Shown here: positions 54,576 through 64,000 of the stretch, piece after piece
How positions within the stretch are numbered: position 1 is the first letter of the stretch
Layout: every line of letters begins with the position of its first letter
Source: JBKQVT01 sp963727245
GTDB taxonomy: Bacteria; Planctomycetota; Planctomycetia; Pirellulales; Thermoguttaceae
Direction: 5' to 3'
Length of the DNA stretch: 64,000 bases
Assembly (NCBI GenBank): GCA_963727245.1
Contig: CAVSFO010000012.1
Location: 62,001 to 126,000, forward strand
The notes under the pieces: generated by a model
Databases searched by the model: none
Told to the model about the DNA's origin: nothing
Seen by the model: only the letters and a program-made list of their open reading frames with translations
Translations under genes and position numbers: made by a program

Positions 54576-55510
54576 ATGGGTCGACAAAAAGACCAATGGT
54601 GGGGGGATCTCCCCGACCAATCCTCGGACCGGAAACCCGATCGCCGAGACTCGGCCCGCTATGCCGTGCCGGCATCGCGGCAACAGGCCAGATTCAAGAT
54701 CGCCTCGTCGGCATGGCCGGTGCGGCTGGTGGAAATCTCGGCCGGCGGATTCACCGTGCTCTCGGCCGACCCCATGGAGGAAGTGTGCGTCGGGTCGCTG
54801 GGCGAGCTGCACACCATGGACGGCAAGTTCGCCGTTCGCGTGGCCAATCTCTCGCGGGTCAAGACGCCGGCATCGACCTCTCCGCGCGGCGCCGCCGTGA
54901 TGCGGATAGGGCTGGAAGGTTTGCACGAACTGACGCCGCGCGGCAAAGTGCTTTTCCGCAGCCGGCGGGCTTGGAAATCGACGGCCCGGCGGCGCTGGCG
55001 CTGTCGCCGCGCGCCGTGACCGCCCTGCTCATGCTGCTGGTGCTGACCCTCGTGCTGACGCCCATCCTGCTGATTCCCGACCCGCAATGCCCCGACCGTT
55101 CCCTGCTGGGGAAAATGGTTTTCTTGGGGTGTCGGTTCGTCGAGTACGAAACGGGGATCGGCTGGCGGCAGCCTGCCGTCGATGGGACCGATGCCTCGGC
55201 AAGCCTCGCCGCCGACTCGGCCGACGGTTTCGCCCTGCGCCTGCTGGCCAAGCGATTGCCGGGCGCCGAGCCCTTCGCCGCCCCCGAGGTCGTGCGCGCG
55301 CTGCGGCTGACCAGCCAGCAGCAAGCCAAGTTCCAGGACTTGCTCGACGCCAACGCCGAGGCGTTGCGGGAAGTGGACGAACGTTGGCATAAGGCGAGTC
55401 GCCACGACCATACCGCCAGACGCCAGCAGGTCCTCGACGCCGCTCGTCAGGAGGCGTTGAAAATCCTCACCGACTCGCAACGCGCCGCGTGGCTTAAGCT
55501 GGCCAAGTAA
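54576..55510 (+). CDS. PilZ-like membrane protein with LTxxQ-like tail (one frameshift)
   Basis: Begins MGRQKDQWWGDLPDQ. Residues 20-60 (RRDSARYAVPA ... WPVRLVEISAGGFTVLS) resemble a PilZ domain, in which RxxxR and a D/N-x-S-x-x-G motif bind cyclic-di-GMP; here the second motif is EISAGG, so binding is doubtful. After a shift near 54960 a membrane helix follows (ALLMLLVLTLVLTPILLI), then an exported region ending ALRLTSQQQAKFQDLL and ALKILTDSQRAAWLKL, LTxxQ-like helices also seen at 15876-16890. ATG 54576. Function unknown; possibly a signal-responsive envelope sensor. Confidence 0.65.
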
Positions 55511-55535
55511 TCTCCCAAGTGATCTGTGCCGCGTT

Positions 55536-55645
55536 CCCCAAGCCCGCCGGGCACCCGCGCAGCGGGTCGCGCCCGGTGGGAAAAGCGCCGGGAAAAGGGC
55601 GACTGTCCGCCGCCATTCCCACCGGGCGCGGCCGGTGGGCTTGGG
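55536..55645. repeat. CCACCGG/CCGGTGGG hairpin repeats
   Basis: Two units (about 55539-55580 and 55617-55643) of the family at 1972-2151, here with GCCCGGTGGG and GGCCGGTGGGCTTGGGA. The region also contains a GGGCGACTGTCC fragment. Confidence 0.7.
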
Positions 55646-55783
55646 AGGGTTCCGCCGGTGGACTTGGGCGAGCATGGTCCGCCCTGCCCGACGGCGCGAC
55701 AAATTCGCAAAAAACCCGACTTTGCGGTTCTCCGCCATCCGATCTTTCCATTAGCGCCAACGCCATGGAACCAGCCCCTCTAT

Positions 55784-55815
55784 TCTCCCTCTGGGAGAGG
55801 GTCGGGGTGAGGGGG
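55784..55815. repeat. Half of a CCCTC/GAGGG hairpin element
   Basis: TCTCCCTCTGGGAGAGGGTC then GGGGTGAGGGGG: one arm of the element at 36304-36422. Together with 55536-55645 it fills the 354-base gap. Confidence 0.75.
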
Positions 55816-55864
55816 CCTTGGCAACGCGGCCAGTCCGCCGGTGCGCCCGAGGGTTCGGACAATC

Positions 55865-58712
55865 ATGTCGATGGGTCTGCTGTTGCCGCTGCTGTTGCTC
55901 GCCGCCGGTGCCTCGGCGCCGTCGGAGGGCCGCAGCCCGCCGGCAGCCGAGGTGTTTCACTGCACCTTCGATCCTACCTGGGATGCCAACTACGACGGCT
56001 GGCCGGCGGGCTGGACGCGGCGCAGCGGCCCCGCGTTCCCCCAGTACGTTCACGTGATGCTGCACCAGGAGCCGCCTCCAGACGGCAAGAACTGCCTGCG
56101 CGTCGAACTCGACGGCGGCGCCGCCGCGGCCTTCAGCCCGACCCTCAAGATCAGCCCCTTGCTGGGCTACGTCGTCGAGGCGGTCGTCAAGGCCGAGCAG
56201 CTCCAGCACGATCGGGCCTACGTTTCCCTCACGCTGCTGGACAAGAATCATCGCAAGCTGCGGACCCTCTGCTCGCAGCGCTCGGGCGCGACCGAGGGCT
56301 GGACGAAACTCCGCCTCGGCCCCATCGAACCCGACGGCGACGCCCGGCTGGCCGTCCTCGGCCTGCACGTCGAGCCCCAGGCCGAGCAAGAGGACCTGCG
56401 GGCGACCGTTTCTTTCACCGACGTTTGGTTGGGATGTCTGCCGCGGCTGACGCTGTCGGCCGGCGGGTCGGCGGGCCTGGTGCTGGAATCGGACACGGCC
56501 GAAATCACCTGCGAGGCGTCGGGCTTTCTCGACCGGGGGGCGGAAGTGGCTTTTCGCTTGGAAGATCGCGCCGGGCGTCTGATGGCCACGGTGCGGCGGC
56601 CGCTGCAGGTCCGCTCCCAAGTCGATTCGCCCCAGGGGTTGACCCGCCGCAGCCCGCCGGCGCCCTGCTGGACGGGGCAGGCCCGCTGGCAACCGCCGCT
56701 GGCCGGCCCGGGCTTCTACCGTGTGCGCGCCGGCCTGGTCGGCTCGCCCACGATTGCCGGCTGCGACCAGTTGAACCTGGCGGTCGTGACGCCCTATCAC
56801 GCCCCGGACCACAGCGAGTTCGGCTGGACTCTGCCGCGGAGCTCAATCGCCCTTGGCCCAGCCGCAACTGGTCGAGTTGCTCTCCCAAGCGGGCGTCCAC
56901 TGGGTGAAGTATCCCCTTTGGTTCGACACGGCCGGCGGCAAGGCTTCGTTGGCCCGGGCGGCTGACTTCCGCGACGCCCTGGAGGACAAGGGGATCGACA
57001 TGGTCGGCCTGCTGTGCGGAAAGGGGCCGGCCGCGGGCCAATCCGCCGACGCCCGACGGAAGACCGACGGCGGCGATGACTGGGGACTGCCCCAGGCTTC
57101 AGCCGGCCAGACGGGGCCCGTCCCCTTCGGCGCCATTTTCGACAAGGTCGCGCTCGAAATGGACTCCGGCTCGCAGGCTTCACCGCGGCTAGCGGCCGAC
57201 GAAACGGCCCCGGCCGAGACGCCCTCGACGCCGGCGGCCGAGCTGTTCGCCCCGCCGGTGAAGGTCTGGTATCCGTCGCTGGAGCCGACGATGCTCCGGC
57301 TGGCCACGCAAGTCCGCTGGTGGCAATTGGGGACCGACGAGGACACCAGCTTTGTCGGCAGCACGGACCTGCCGGCCAAGATCGCCGACGTGAAAGGGGC
57401 CTTGGATCGCCTGGGGCAGGACGTGTGCGTGGGCATCGGCTGGGATTGGCGCGCCGCGCTGCCGGCCGCCGCGAAACCGCCCTGGCAATTCCTCACGCTC
57501 TCGGCCCAGCCGCCGCTGGAGGCGGCCGAACTGGCCCGGCAGCTCGATGCCCCGCGGGCCGCCGGGACGGTCCGCTGGGTCGTGCTGCGGGCGTTTCCGG
57601 CCGAGGGACACACGCCGCAAGCCCGCGTCGAAGACCTGGTGCGGAGGATGCTGGCAGCGAAGATGCGCGGCGCCGACGGCATCTTCTGCCCCGATCCGTT
57701 CGATGCCCAGTGCGGGCTGATGGAGCCGGACGGATCGCCCGGCGAGTTGCTCTTGCCCTGGCGGACGACCGCCCTGATGCTGGGCGGGGCCAAGTACCTG
57801 GGCGCCGCGGAGCTGCCCGGCGGCAGTGCCAGTGCCGTCTTTACTCGTCGGGGCGAGGCAGTCCTGGTGCTTTGGAATCCGCGCCCGCAAGACGAGACCC
57901 TTTACCTCGGCCCGAACCTCCGCCAGGTCGATCTGTGGGGCCGCGTGACGCAGCCCGCCGAGCGCGACGGCGGCCTGGTGGTCCGCGCGGAGCAGTTGCC
58001 CACCTTTGTCCTCGGCGCCAGCGAGCCGCTGGTCCGCTGGCAATTGGCCTTCGCCTTGGCCCATGGGCAGATCGAGGCCATCCCCATGCAGCCGCAGGAT
58101 GACTCCTTCAGCTTGAAGAATACCTTTGCCGAGGCGGTCAACGTCAAGGTGAAACTGACGGCGCCCGCCGGCTGGACCGTGGAGCCGAAGGAGTTTTCGC
58201 TGCACCTGTCCGCCGGCGCCGAGAGCCAGCAGGCCTTCCGCATCACGCTTCCCACCGATGCCCTGAGCGGCCGGCAGGCGCTCGAGGCGGGCATCGACAT
58301 CCGCGCCGGCCGCAGCTACCGCCTCCGCCTCCAGCGGCCGATCGCCGTGGGCCTGGGCGACGTGGACCTTGCGGCCAGCGGCCGCCTGAACGACCGCGGC
58401 GAGTTGGAGGTGCAACAGACGATGGCAAATCACGGCAAGCAGCCGGTCAATTTCCGTTGCGGACTCTATGCGCCCGACCGCTGCCGCCAGCCAACCCTGG
58501 TCCTCGGCTTGGCCGGCGGCCCGGACGTTCAGGTCTATCGTCTGCCCAAGGGCGCCGAGTTGCTGGGCAAGACGTTATGGGTGCGTGCCGAAGAGGTGGA
58601 CGGTCCCCGGGTGCTGAACTGCCGCCTGACGGTTTCCGGGCCGCCCATTGCATCGAGCGCCGGAGAGTCCCGGCCGCTCACGGCGCTTCCCCGTCGAGGC
58701 CCGCGGCTGTAA
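55865..58712 (+). CDS. Large secreted protein, glycoside-hydrolase-like, unknown function (one frameshift)
   Basis: About 950 residues. Signal peptide (MGLLLPLLLLAAGASA), then a jelly-roll-like domain (FDPTWDANYDGWPAGWTRR, LRVELDGGAAAAF, LLGYVVEAVVKAE) as in carbohydrate-binding modules, and an Ig-like segment (ITCEASGFLDRGAEVAFRLEDRAG). After a shift near 56850 comes a barrel-like part (LVELLSQAGVHWVKYPLWFDTA, WWQLGTDEDTSFVGSTDLPAKI, VCVGIGWDW, MRGADGIFCPDPFD) resembling glycoside hydrolases of the beta-galactosidase-like clan, and two C-terminal beta domains. No catalytic residues can be assigned with confidence. Probably an envelope or periplasmic polysaccharide-acting protein. Confidence 0.75.
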
Positions 58713-58947
58713 CGTCTTGGCTGGCAAGCGGTTGTATATCGTCACTCGAGCTCGCCAAAAAATTCGTAATTTTGCCGCGGCCGGCTGCTTGACATTCCAA
58801 GGGCGATCCGTACAATCATCGTCATAGGTGGCCCCTTCCCGGCGGGCCGATCTCTTCCGCTGGGTGGCGCGTCCGTTGATGGGGAGCTTTTCCCGACTCT
58901 CCCCGGCCGATTCTCCGAACTCAAGCCCAGGGTTAGGGGGTGGCGCG

Positions 58948-61882
58948 ATGTGGACGACGCCGAAGCCGTGTGCGGCGGTGGTCTGCGGTGTGGCGGTGCT
59001 CTTCTTTTTCGCCGCCCCTGGCGTGCTGTTGGCGCAGGCGCGACCGGCCGCACCCCCGTGGAGTGCGCTTGAGGATGCCATAGGCAAGGAGGACTACACC
59101 CAGGCCAGGAAGTTGGCCGATGCGATCCTGCGGGGCGGTGCTCCGGAAGATTGCCTCAAGACCATGCGGGTCTACGGGCGGATTCTTCTGGGGCTTGGGC
59201 AAAAGGACCAAGCGCGCCACTATCTCGCTATGGTGTCGGCGAAGGACGGATCGGCCGCGCCCCGCAAGAAGCCCTCGGGGCCCACCCCCTTCTCGACCAA
59301 TCAAAGGCAGTTGGCCATCTACGCTGCCTGGTTGAAGGCATTGGACGGGAAGCCCGACGAGGCCGTTCGGGCATTGCAGCGCGCGCTGGACGACATGGCC
59401 CCCGACGAGACGACCGCCGAGGCCGCCGACGCGCTGGCGATGATCTACATGGGCCTTGGGGAGGACGAGAATGCAAAGAAGTCCGTCGACTTTGGGCTGA
59501 AAATACTTGAGTACCGGAGCACAAAAGCGGGCTACGTGCTGGCGTTGCTGCGCGGGCGGCTGGGCAGCAACATCATGGCCGTCGAGGCGAAGCGGCTCTA
59601 CGACGCCGCCGAAAGCCTCCGCGCTCAGGGCAGGTTCGTGGCGGCGGGCCAATTGTTCGCCCAGATCCGCACAACCTTTGGCGGGAAAGCCACCCGCCCC
59701 ACTTCGCGCGACGGCGCCAAGATAACCCCGCTTTACGCCCACGCCGCCAGCCATTGGGCGCTGGCCGCCAGCCAGTGGCGCAGGCCTCCGGGTTCCGCAT
59801 CGGACAGTGCTATTTTGGCCTTGGGCGATCCTCCCAGGCCCTCGATTGGTGGCAGAAGTTCATTAAGGAATCGCCGGCCGGGCCGTGGCGCGGCCAGGCA
59901 CAGGTGGCCATCGTCGATCTCCTGTTGAAGACGGAGTTCGACGTGGCTAGGGCCACCGAGCACGCCGCGGCGGCAAGCGCGGTCCTCGATCAGGGAGCGG
60001 ACAAGGAGGCGGCCCCGTCGTGGGCCGAGGCGGCCTACGACATCCACCTTAGGCAGGGCATCCTCGCGCTGATCGACGGCCGGTTCGACGCGGCGGGGGA
60101 TGCCCTCCACCAGGCCCAGCAGTCCGCCGGCGGAAGGGCCGCGGGGGACGCCGCCGGCTTGGAGCAGTTGCTCGGGACGGCCCAGCGGCGGATAAAGCTG
60201 GTTCCCGGCGACCTGGCGGGCGACCAGCACGGCACGGTCGCCGTCTCTCTGGGCGCCGTCTACAACGTGCTCCACGATTACGACTGCGCCGAGACCCTGT
60301 TTGCCGTGGTGCTGACCGGCCCGACGCGAAGCCGGTCCGCCGCCCATCGTTCGTTTGGCGAGCTTGGCCTGGCCAACGCCCTGGCGGCCGACGGCCAGAC
60401 AGCAGCAAACGCCGGGGCTTCCGGGCTCGCCCGGGCCAAGACGATCTTCGAGGCGAGCCTGAAAGAGTGTCCCGAAGGCTCTTGGCGCGACGAAACGCTT
60501 TATCGCCTGGCGACGACCATCGAGGAGATGGCCGAGGCCACATTCGGCAAACGATTCGGCGTCACCGAGGACAGGGCCGGCAGGGGGCCCGGCCAGCCGG
60601 CCATGCCGCTCGGGCAGGGGCACAGGGTCCAGGGCGATGCCCAGTCGCAGGCCGCCTTGCGAAGGGCCAGGGGCGAGGCCCTGCCCCATTGGCGGGCGAT
60701 CGCCGAGCACTATCCCGAAAGCCCCCACTGCGAGCAAGCCTGCTACCGGGCCGGCCTGCTGCTTTTCGAGATGGCCGAGGTCGCGCCGGCCGGCCAGTCC
60801 GAGAACCTATGGAAGGACGCCGGCTCGATGCTCTCGCAGTTGTGCGTAAGGTTCCCCAAGAGCCACTACGCCGGCGATGCCTATGTCCGGCAGATCGATA
60901 TCGCCCTGGAGCGGACGTTCGACATTAGTGCGGCAGCCGCCCTGGCCGATCTGGGCATCCGCTGGGCCAAGGACCAAAACGTCGAGGTCGAGACCTCGGC
61001 CGACGGCACGGTGACGCGCAAATCGGTTGCGGACGCGGCCGCCGCGATCAAGAGTGCCGCCGCCGTCCTGCCCGTCTGGCGGCAAACGGGCGTCATGCCG
61101 GCGGAATCCCTGCTGGACGACCTCTACAACCTGCACTACCGGGCCGCCATCATTTGCTACGTTCAGGAGAAATACGAGGGCGTGGCCGAACACGTCGAGG
61201 CGGCCGGGCCCGCGCGCCCAGCGAGGGCATGAGGGCCAATTTCGACCTCCGGGGCGTCGGGCTCCACATCCTCAAGGTCTGCGCCGAGCGCAAGACGCCG
61301 GCTTGGGACGCCGAGGGCGTCAAGGCCGCCAAGACGGAAAACGAAAAACTGGCCCTCAAGCTCGCCGACACCTACCGCCATTCCCAGCGGCCCGACAAGG
61401 CCGAGGCGATCTACAAGCGGCTGCTGGCCGGCGATTCCTCGCTGGGCCGGCCGGGCAAGGCGCTGGAAAGCTATTGCCTGATGCAGTTGGCAGGCATCTA
61501 TTCCGATCGGAAAGAGGACCGCGACAAGGCGATTGAATACTACAAGCGGTTCTATCAGAAGGACTTTGCCAGCTTTCCCTGGGCAGCCGCGGCGATCGTG
61601 CGGCTGGCCGTGCTGGAGTACAACACCAGCCACGATCCGCACCGTTCGATCCCGCATTATCAGCACGTTCTCAAGAAGTATCCCAAGCATCCGCAGGCGG
61701 AGCGGGCGCTGTATTTCCTGGCGCTGGACGCCGTGCAGGCGGGCGACAAGCGACTGGCGGAATCGAGCTGCAAGGATTTTATCAAGCGATATCCCAAGAG
61801 CGGGTGGCGAAACCATATTCAATCGGTGCTCAGCGACGAAGTCCCCAAACTCAAGGACAAGTCAGAAGGAGAAAAACGATGA
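58948..61882 (+). CDS. Large secreted TPR-repeat protein (two frameshifts)
   Basis: About 978 residues. Signal peptide (AAVVCGVAVLFFFAAPGVLLAQ), then helical TPR-like repeats throughout: EDYTQARKLADAILRGGAPE, PDEAVRALQRALDDMAP, later RKEDRDKAIEYYKRFYQKDF, PHRSIPHYQHVLKKYPKHPQAERALYFLALDA and a last unit ending RYPKSGW. The YPKHPQAE-type units resemble outer-membrane tetratricopeptide proteins that scaffold complexes. Frameshifts near 59770 and 61200 split the gene. ATG 58948. Its stop overlaps the next start by four bases, so the two are co-translated. Function unknown. Confidence 0.8.
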
Positions 61883-63459
61883 GCGAGAACGATCGAAGGC
61901 GGCTCGTAGGGATCGCGGCGGTTGGCGTTGTCATCCTCGGATGGCGTTCCGCGTGCCTGGGGGCGATCGGCACCACGCAGGTCTCGACCACGGGCACGTA
62001 CACCGCAACGGATGCGGCCCCGGACGCCTTGACCACCACCGACACAGCAAACGCCACGCTAACAATGCAGGTGGCGGGCGGCAGTGCAAATCCAGACTGT
62101 CCAAACGATCAGGGGATGGTTCGGATCACCACCGCGGGCACGGGCGTGGGCTCGGCGACGGCAACGTGGTCCGGCCGGTCGACGGGCTGGGGATGCACCT
62201 ATTCGGTGACCGGCGTCTACTCCGGTGGCACTGGCGGGGGCGGGGGCGGGGGCGCGCTCCCGGCGCCGTGGTCCAGCGCGTTTCAGTCCCAGAACACGCC
62301 GCGCCTTGCACTCGAGATCAATCGTCCGGGGACGGCGGATGACGTGCTTACCTGGGGCGGAACCGGGACGGCCACGGTGACGCTCTTGACCGCCGGCACG
62401 GACGCCAACAGCTACAGCGTCACGATCTCAGACATGAGCAATCCCAACTTCGTATCCGTATCCTGCCCCAACGCCTGCCTTTCGGCCAGCTCCCCAAGTT
62501 ACATGACCAGGATTGCCGGCTGCAACACGGGCACGACGACCCTGACGGCGACATGTCCGACCATATCGGTCTCGCCGACCCGAACCGTGACAATCGGGCA
62601 GGTCGTTATCGGCCCGGTTGTGCGCACCCCCCAGTTGCCGTACAGCGTTTCGCCGACGCAGACGGGCCAGGTTTCGGTCCAATACGACCCCCTCTTTGCG
62701 AGTATTGGGGCCCAGGAGACCTTTTCCGTGGTGGGCACAGGCGGCAATAATGGATCAGCGTCGGTTTCGCCGAGCACCTTGACAAATAGCGGCACTCTGA
62801 CGGTAACCGGGATCACGCAGACCAACTCGGGCTACTCGGGCCAGCTCTTCATCCAGGCGACGGGCTGCAACGGGACCCTGGATGGGACAAGCCCCGGCTT
62901 CAGCGTTTGCGCCCATCCCGTGGCCGTTCAAGACGGACCTGGAAATGGGCTCATAAATAGTGGCGGAGTAGCGGGAATGTGGATTCAGATCGTGATTAAG
63001 TCGGATTCAGGAACGGACGCGGACCTCAACCAGGTGCAAGACACCGAATTGGTGTCAATAAGCTACAACCACACGGGTTCATTTCTTGCAGTCCCGCCCG
63101 GTTCCAGCTGGAACAGCGGCTACATGCCCGCAGTGAACGTCCCGGACGACCACCACACGTACCCGGTCAACGGGCCGGATGGAATCCTCGACCTGTGCGA
63201 CAACCACGGCGGGAACGGGAGTTCCACCGTCAATCAGATGGATGCGTTCTACTGCCAGCGGTGCGGCATGACGCAGGCCAGTGCGACCGCAATTCCAAAT
63301 TCCGGTTACCACAATACCTTTACCATAATCCAGGGGACGGGCACTCAGGTCAAATTTCGTGTGGACCAGACACGAAATGCCGTCACCCTCATGGGCTTCA
63401 GCACGAGCTCTGGCTCGGCTGCCGCCGACTACTCGCAGACGGTTCCCGTCCGGAACTGA
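61879..63459 (+). CDS. Secreted Cys-containing beta-rich protein, unknown function
   Basis: 526 residues. Signal peptide (RRLVGIAAVGVVILGWRSACLGA), then repeated Ig-like/beta segments rich in Thr, Ser and Gly: TTGTYTATDAAPDALTTTDT, TAGTDANSYSVTISDMSNPN, and about a dozen Cys that may form disulfides or lie in NDQ/CPN loops. A Gly run (TGGGGGGGALPAP) separates the first two parts. No catalytic motif or family is recognised. Coupled to the TPR protein by an ATGA overlap and followed after 28 bases by another secreted protein gene, so these three form one operon, probably an envelope assembly. Confidence 0.75.
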   Translation: MSENDRRRLVGIAAVGVVILGWRSACLGAIGTTQVSTTGTYTATDAAPDALTTTDTANATLTMQVAGGSANPDCPNDQGMVRITTAGTGVGSATATWSGRSTGWGCTYSVTGVYSGGTGGGGGGGALPAPWSSAFQSQNTPRLALEINRPGTADDVLTWGGTGTATVTLLTAGTDANSYSVTISDMSNPNFVSVSCPNACLSASSPSYMTRIAGCNTGTTTLTATCPTISVSPTRTVTIGQVVIGPVVRTPQLPYSVSPTQTGQVSVQYDPLFASIGAQETFSVVGTGGNNGSASVSPSTLTNSGTLTVTGITQTNSGYSGQLFIQATGCNGTLDGTSPGFSVCAHPVAVQDGPGNGLINSGGVAGMWIQIVIKSDSGTDADLNQVQDTELVSISYNHTGSFLAVPPGSSWNSGYMPAVNVPDDHHTYPVNGPDGILDLCDNHGGNGSSTVNQMDAFYCQRCGMTQASATAIPNSGYHNTFTIIQGTGTQVKFRVDQTRNAVTLMGFSTSSGSAAADYSQTVPVRN

Positions 63460-63487
63460 CTTGGGCGCGAAAATCAAGGAGACAATC

Positions 63488-64000
63488 ATGAAAGTCCGTT
63501 TGCTGTCGATGCTCGTAGTCGCCGTGTTCGCGGCGCAGGCCAGCGCCGCTTCGCCGTCCGCCGGCGTCAAGGTCCAGTTCTCTGTGCTGCGCACGTCCTA
63601 TACTCTGGGCGAGCCCGTGGCTGTCGCGATGGTGATCAGCAACACCACCAACGAGCCCAGGCGCGTCGCGGTCGGAATTAGTAGCGACATCGATACCGAG
63701 TTTTCGTGCGAAGGCGTCTCGTGCAACGGCCCCGGGCGGTGGGCCCACCACCATGTGCGCAAGACGGGGCGCCTGCTCGCGCCGAAGGAATCGTGGCGCC
63801 GGGTCTTCGCTCTGAATCAACACCTCGTCTTCACAAAGCCCGGCACCTACTCCGTAAAGTACGAAACCTTTCTCGGGGCCTGTCCCGTGGACTCGAAGGG
63901 GCGCGACAACTGGTCCGCGCGGCGGGAGTTCGAGGACAGCGGGACCCTTTCCGTTGTGATCCAGGCGGGGGACCCCGACCTCGCATGGGTCAAATCTTTG
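63488..64000 (+). CDS. Secreted protein, N-terminal part (runs off window end)
   Basis: The frame from ATG 63488 stays open to the last base, so the 3' end is outside the window; about 171 residues are visible. AAGGAG lies nine bases upstream. Signal peptide MKVRLLSMLVVAVFAAQASA, then a beta-sandwich pattern (LRTSYTLGEPVAVAMVISNTT) typical of Ig-like or DUF4198/ big-like domains that handle NTT-rich strands, with Cys at FSCEGVSCNGPG and GACPVDSKG. Function unknown. Third gene of the secreted operon starting at 58948. Confidence 0.8.
   Translation, partial: MKVRLLSMLVVAVFAAQASAASPSAGVKVQFSVLRTSYTLGEPVAVAMVISNTTNEPRRVAVGISSDIDTEFSCEGVSCNGPGRWAHHHVRKTGRLLAPKESWRRVFALNQHLVFTKPGTYSVKYETFLGACPVDSKGRDNWSARREFEDSGTLSVVIQAGDPDLAWVKSL

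Overview
The window is a 64 kb piece of a GC-rich bacterial chromosome, most likely from a planctomycete (Pirellulales-like). That placement is an inference from the gene content: a DUF1559-like H-x-DG protein, a PEP-CTERM protein, a very large TPR/proline-rich secretin, paired signal peptidases with long insertions, a BlaI/M56-TPR pair, huge secreted proteins of unknown function, and many dispersed palindromic repeats. No rRNA, CRISPR array, prophage or transposase gene was seen. One tRNA (Glu, TTC) is present.

Layout. 1-6.4 kb: 3' end of pyruvate phosphate dikinase, two Hsp70-family proteins in tandem (the first membrane-anchored, the second lacking a conserved catalytic Asp), and a deoxyribosyltransferase-like protein. 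6.5-13.4 kb: M20 peptidase, small proteins, and a run of nucleic-acid-related genes (BON, RRM protein, SET-domain protein, cold-shock protein), then a radical SAM protein and a BlaI repressor with a clear promoter/operator. 13.5-18 kb: a broken M56 peptidase-TPR gene, an LTxxQ-like helical protein and a DUF1559-like protein. 18-22 kb: a hybrid histidine kinase (PAS-PAS-GAF-GAF-HisKA-HATPase-REC-HPt). 23-25 kb: secreted GH27 alpha-galactosidase. 25-37.4 kb: a minus-strand NADH dehydrogenase (complex I) operon in the order nuoI, DUF2203, nuoA, C, D, H, J, K, L, M, N plus one hypothetical gene; nuoB, E, F and G are not here. 37.9-40.2 kb: csrA, tRNA-Glu, a Phd-like antitoxin pair and ferrochelatase. 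40.5-44.6 kb: secretin. 44.8-48.9 kb: an ECF sigma factor and the translation/replication block ctc(L25)-pth-rpsF-ssb-rplI. 49-54.4 kb: PEP-CTERM protein, lptB, two lepB genes. 54.5-64 kb: PilZ-like membrane protein and a set of large secreted proteins, the last cut by the window end.

Two features cut across the whole window. First, many genes are interrupted by single-base frameshifts (more than twenty by my count, several at G or C homopolymers) while the other-frame protein stays conserved. This looks mainly like consensus error in a draft assembly, so I annotate these as genes, not pseudogenes. Second, at least six families of short palindromic repeats are scattered through the window. 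They lie not only between genes but also in frame inside conserved genes (nuoL, nuoM, the histidine kinase and hemH), and two copies are flanked by direct repeats that look like target duplications. This intragenic, apparently mobile palindrome population is the most interesting signal here.
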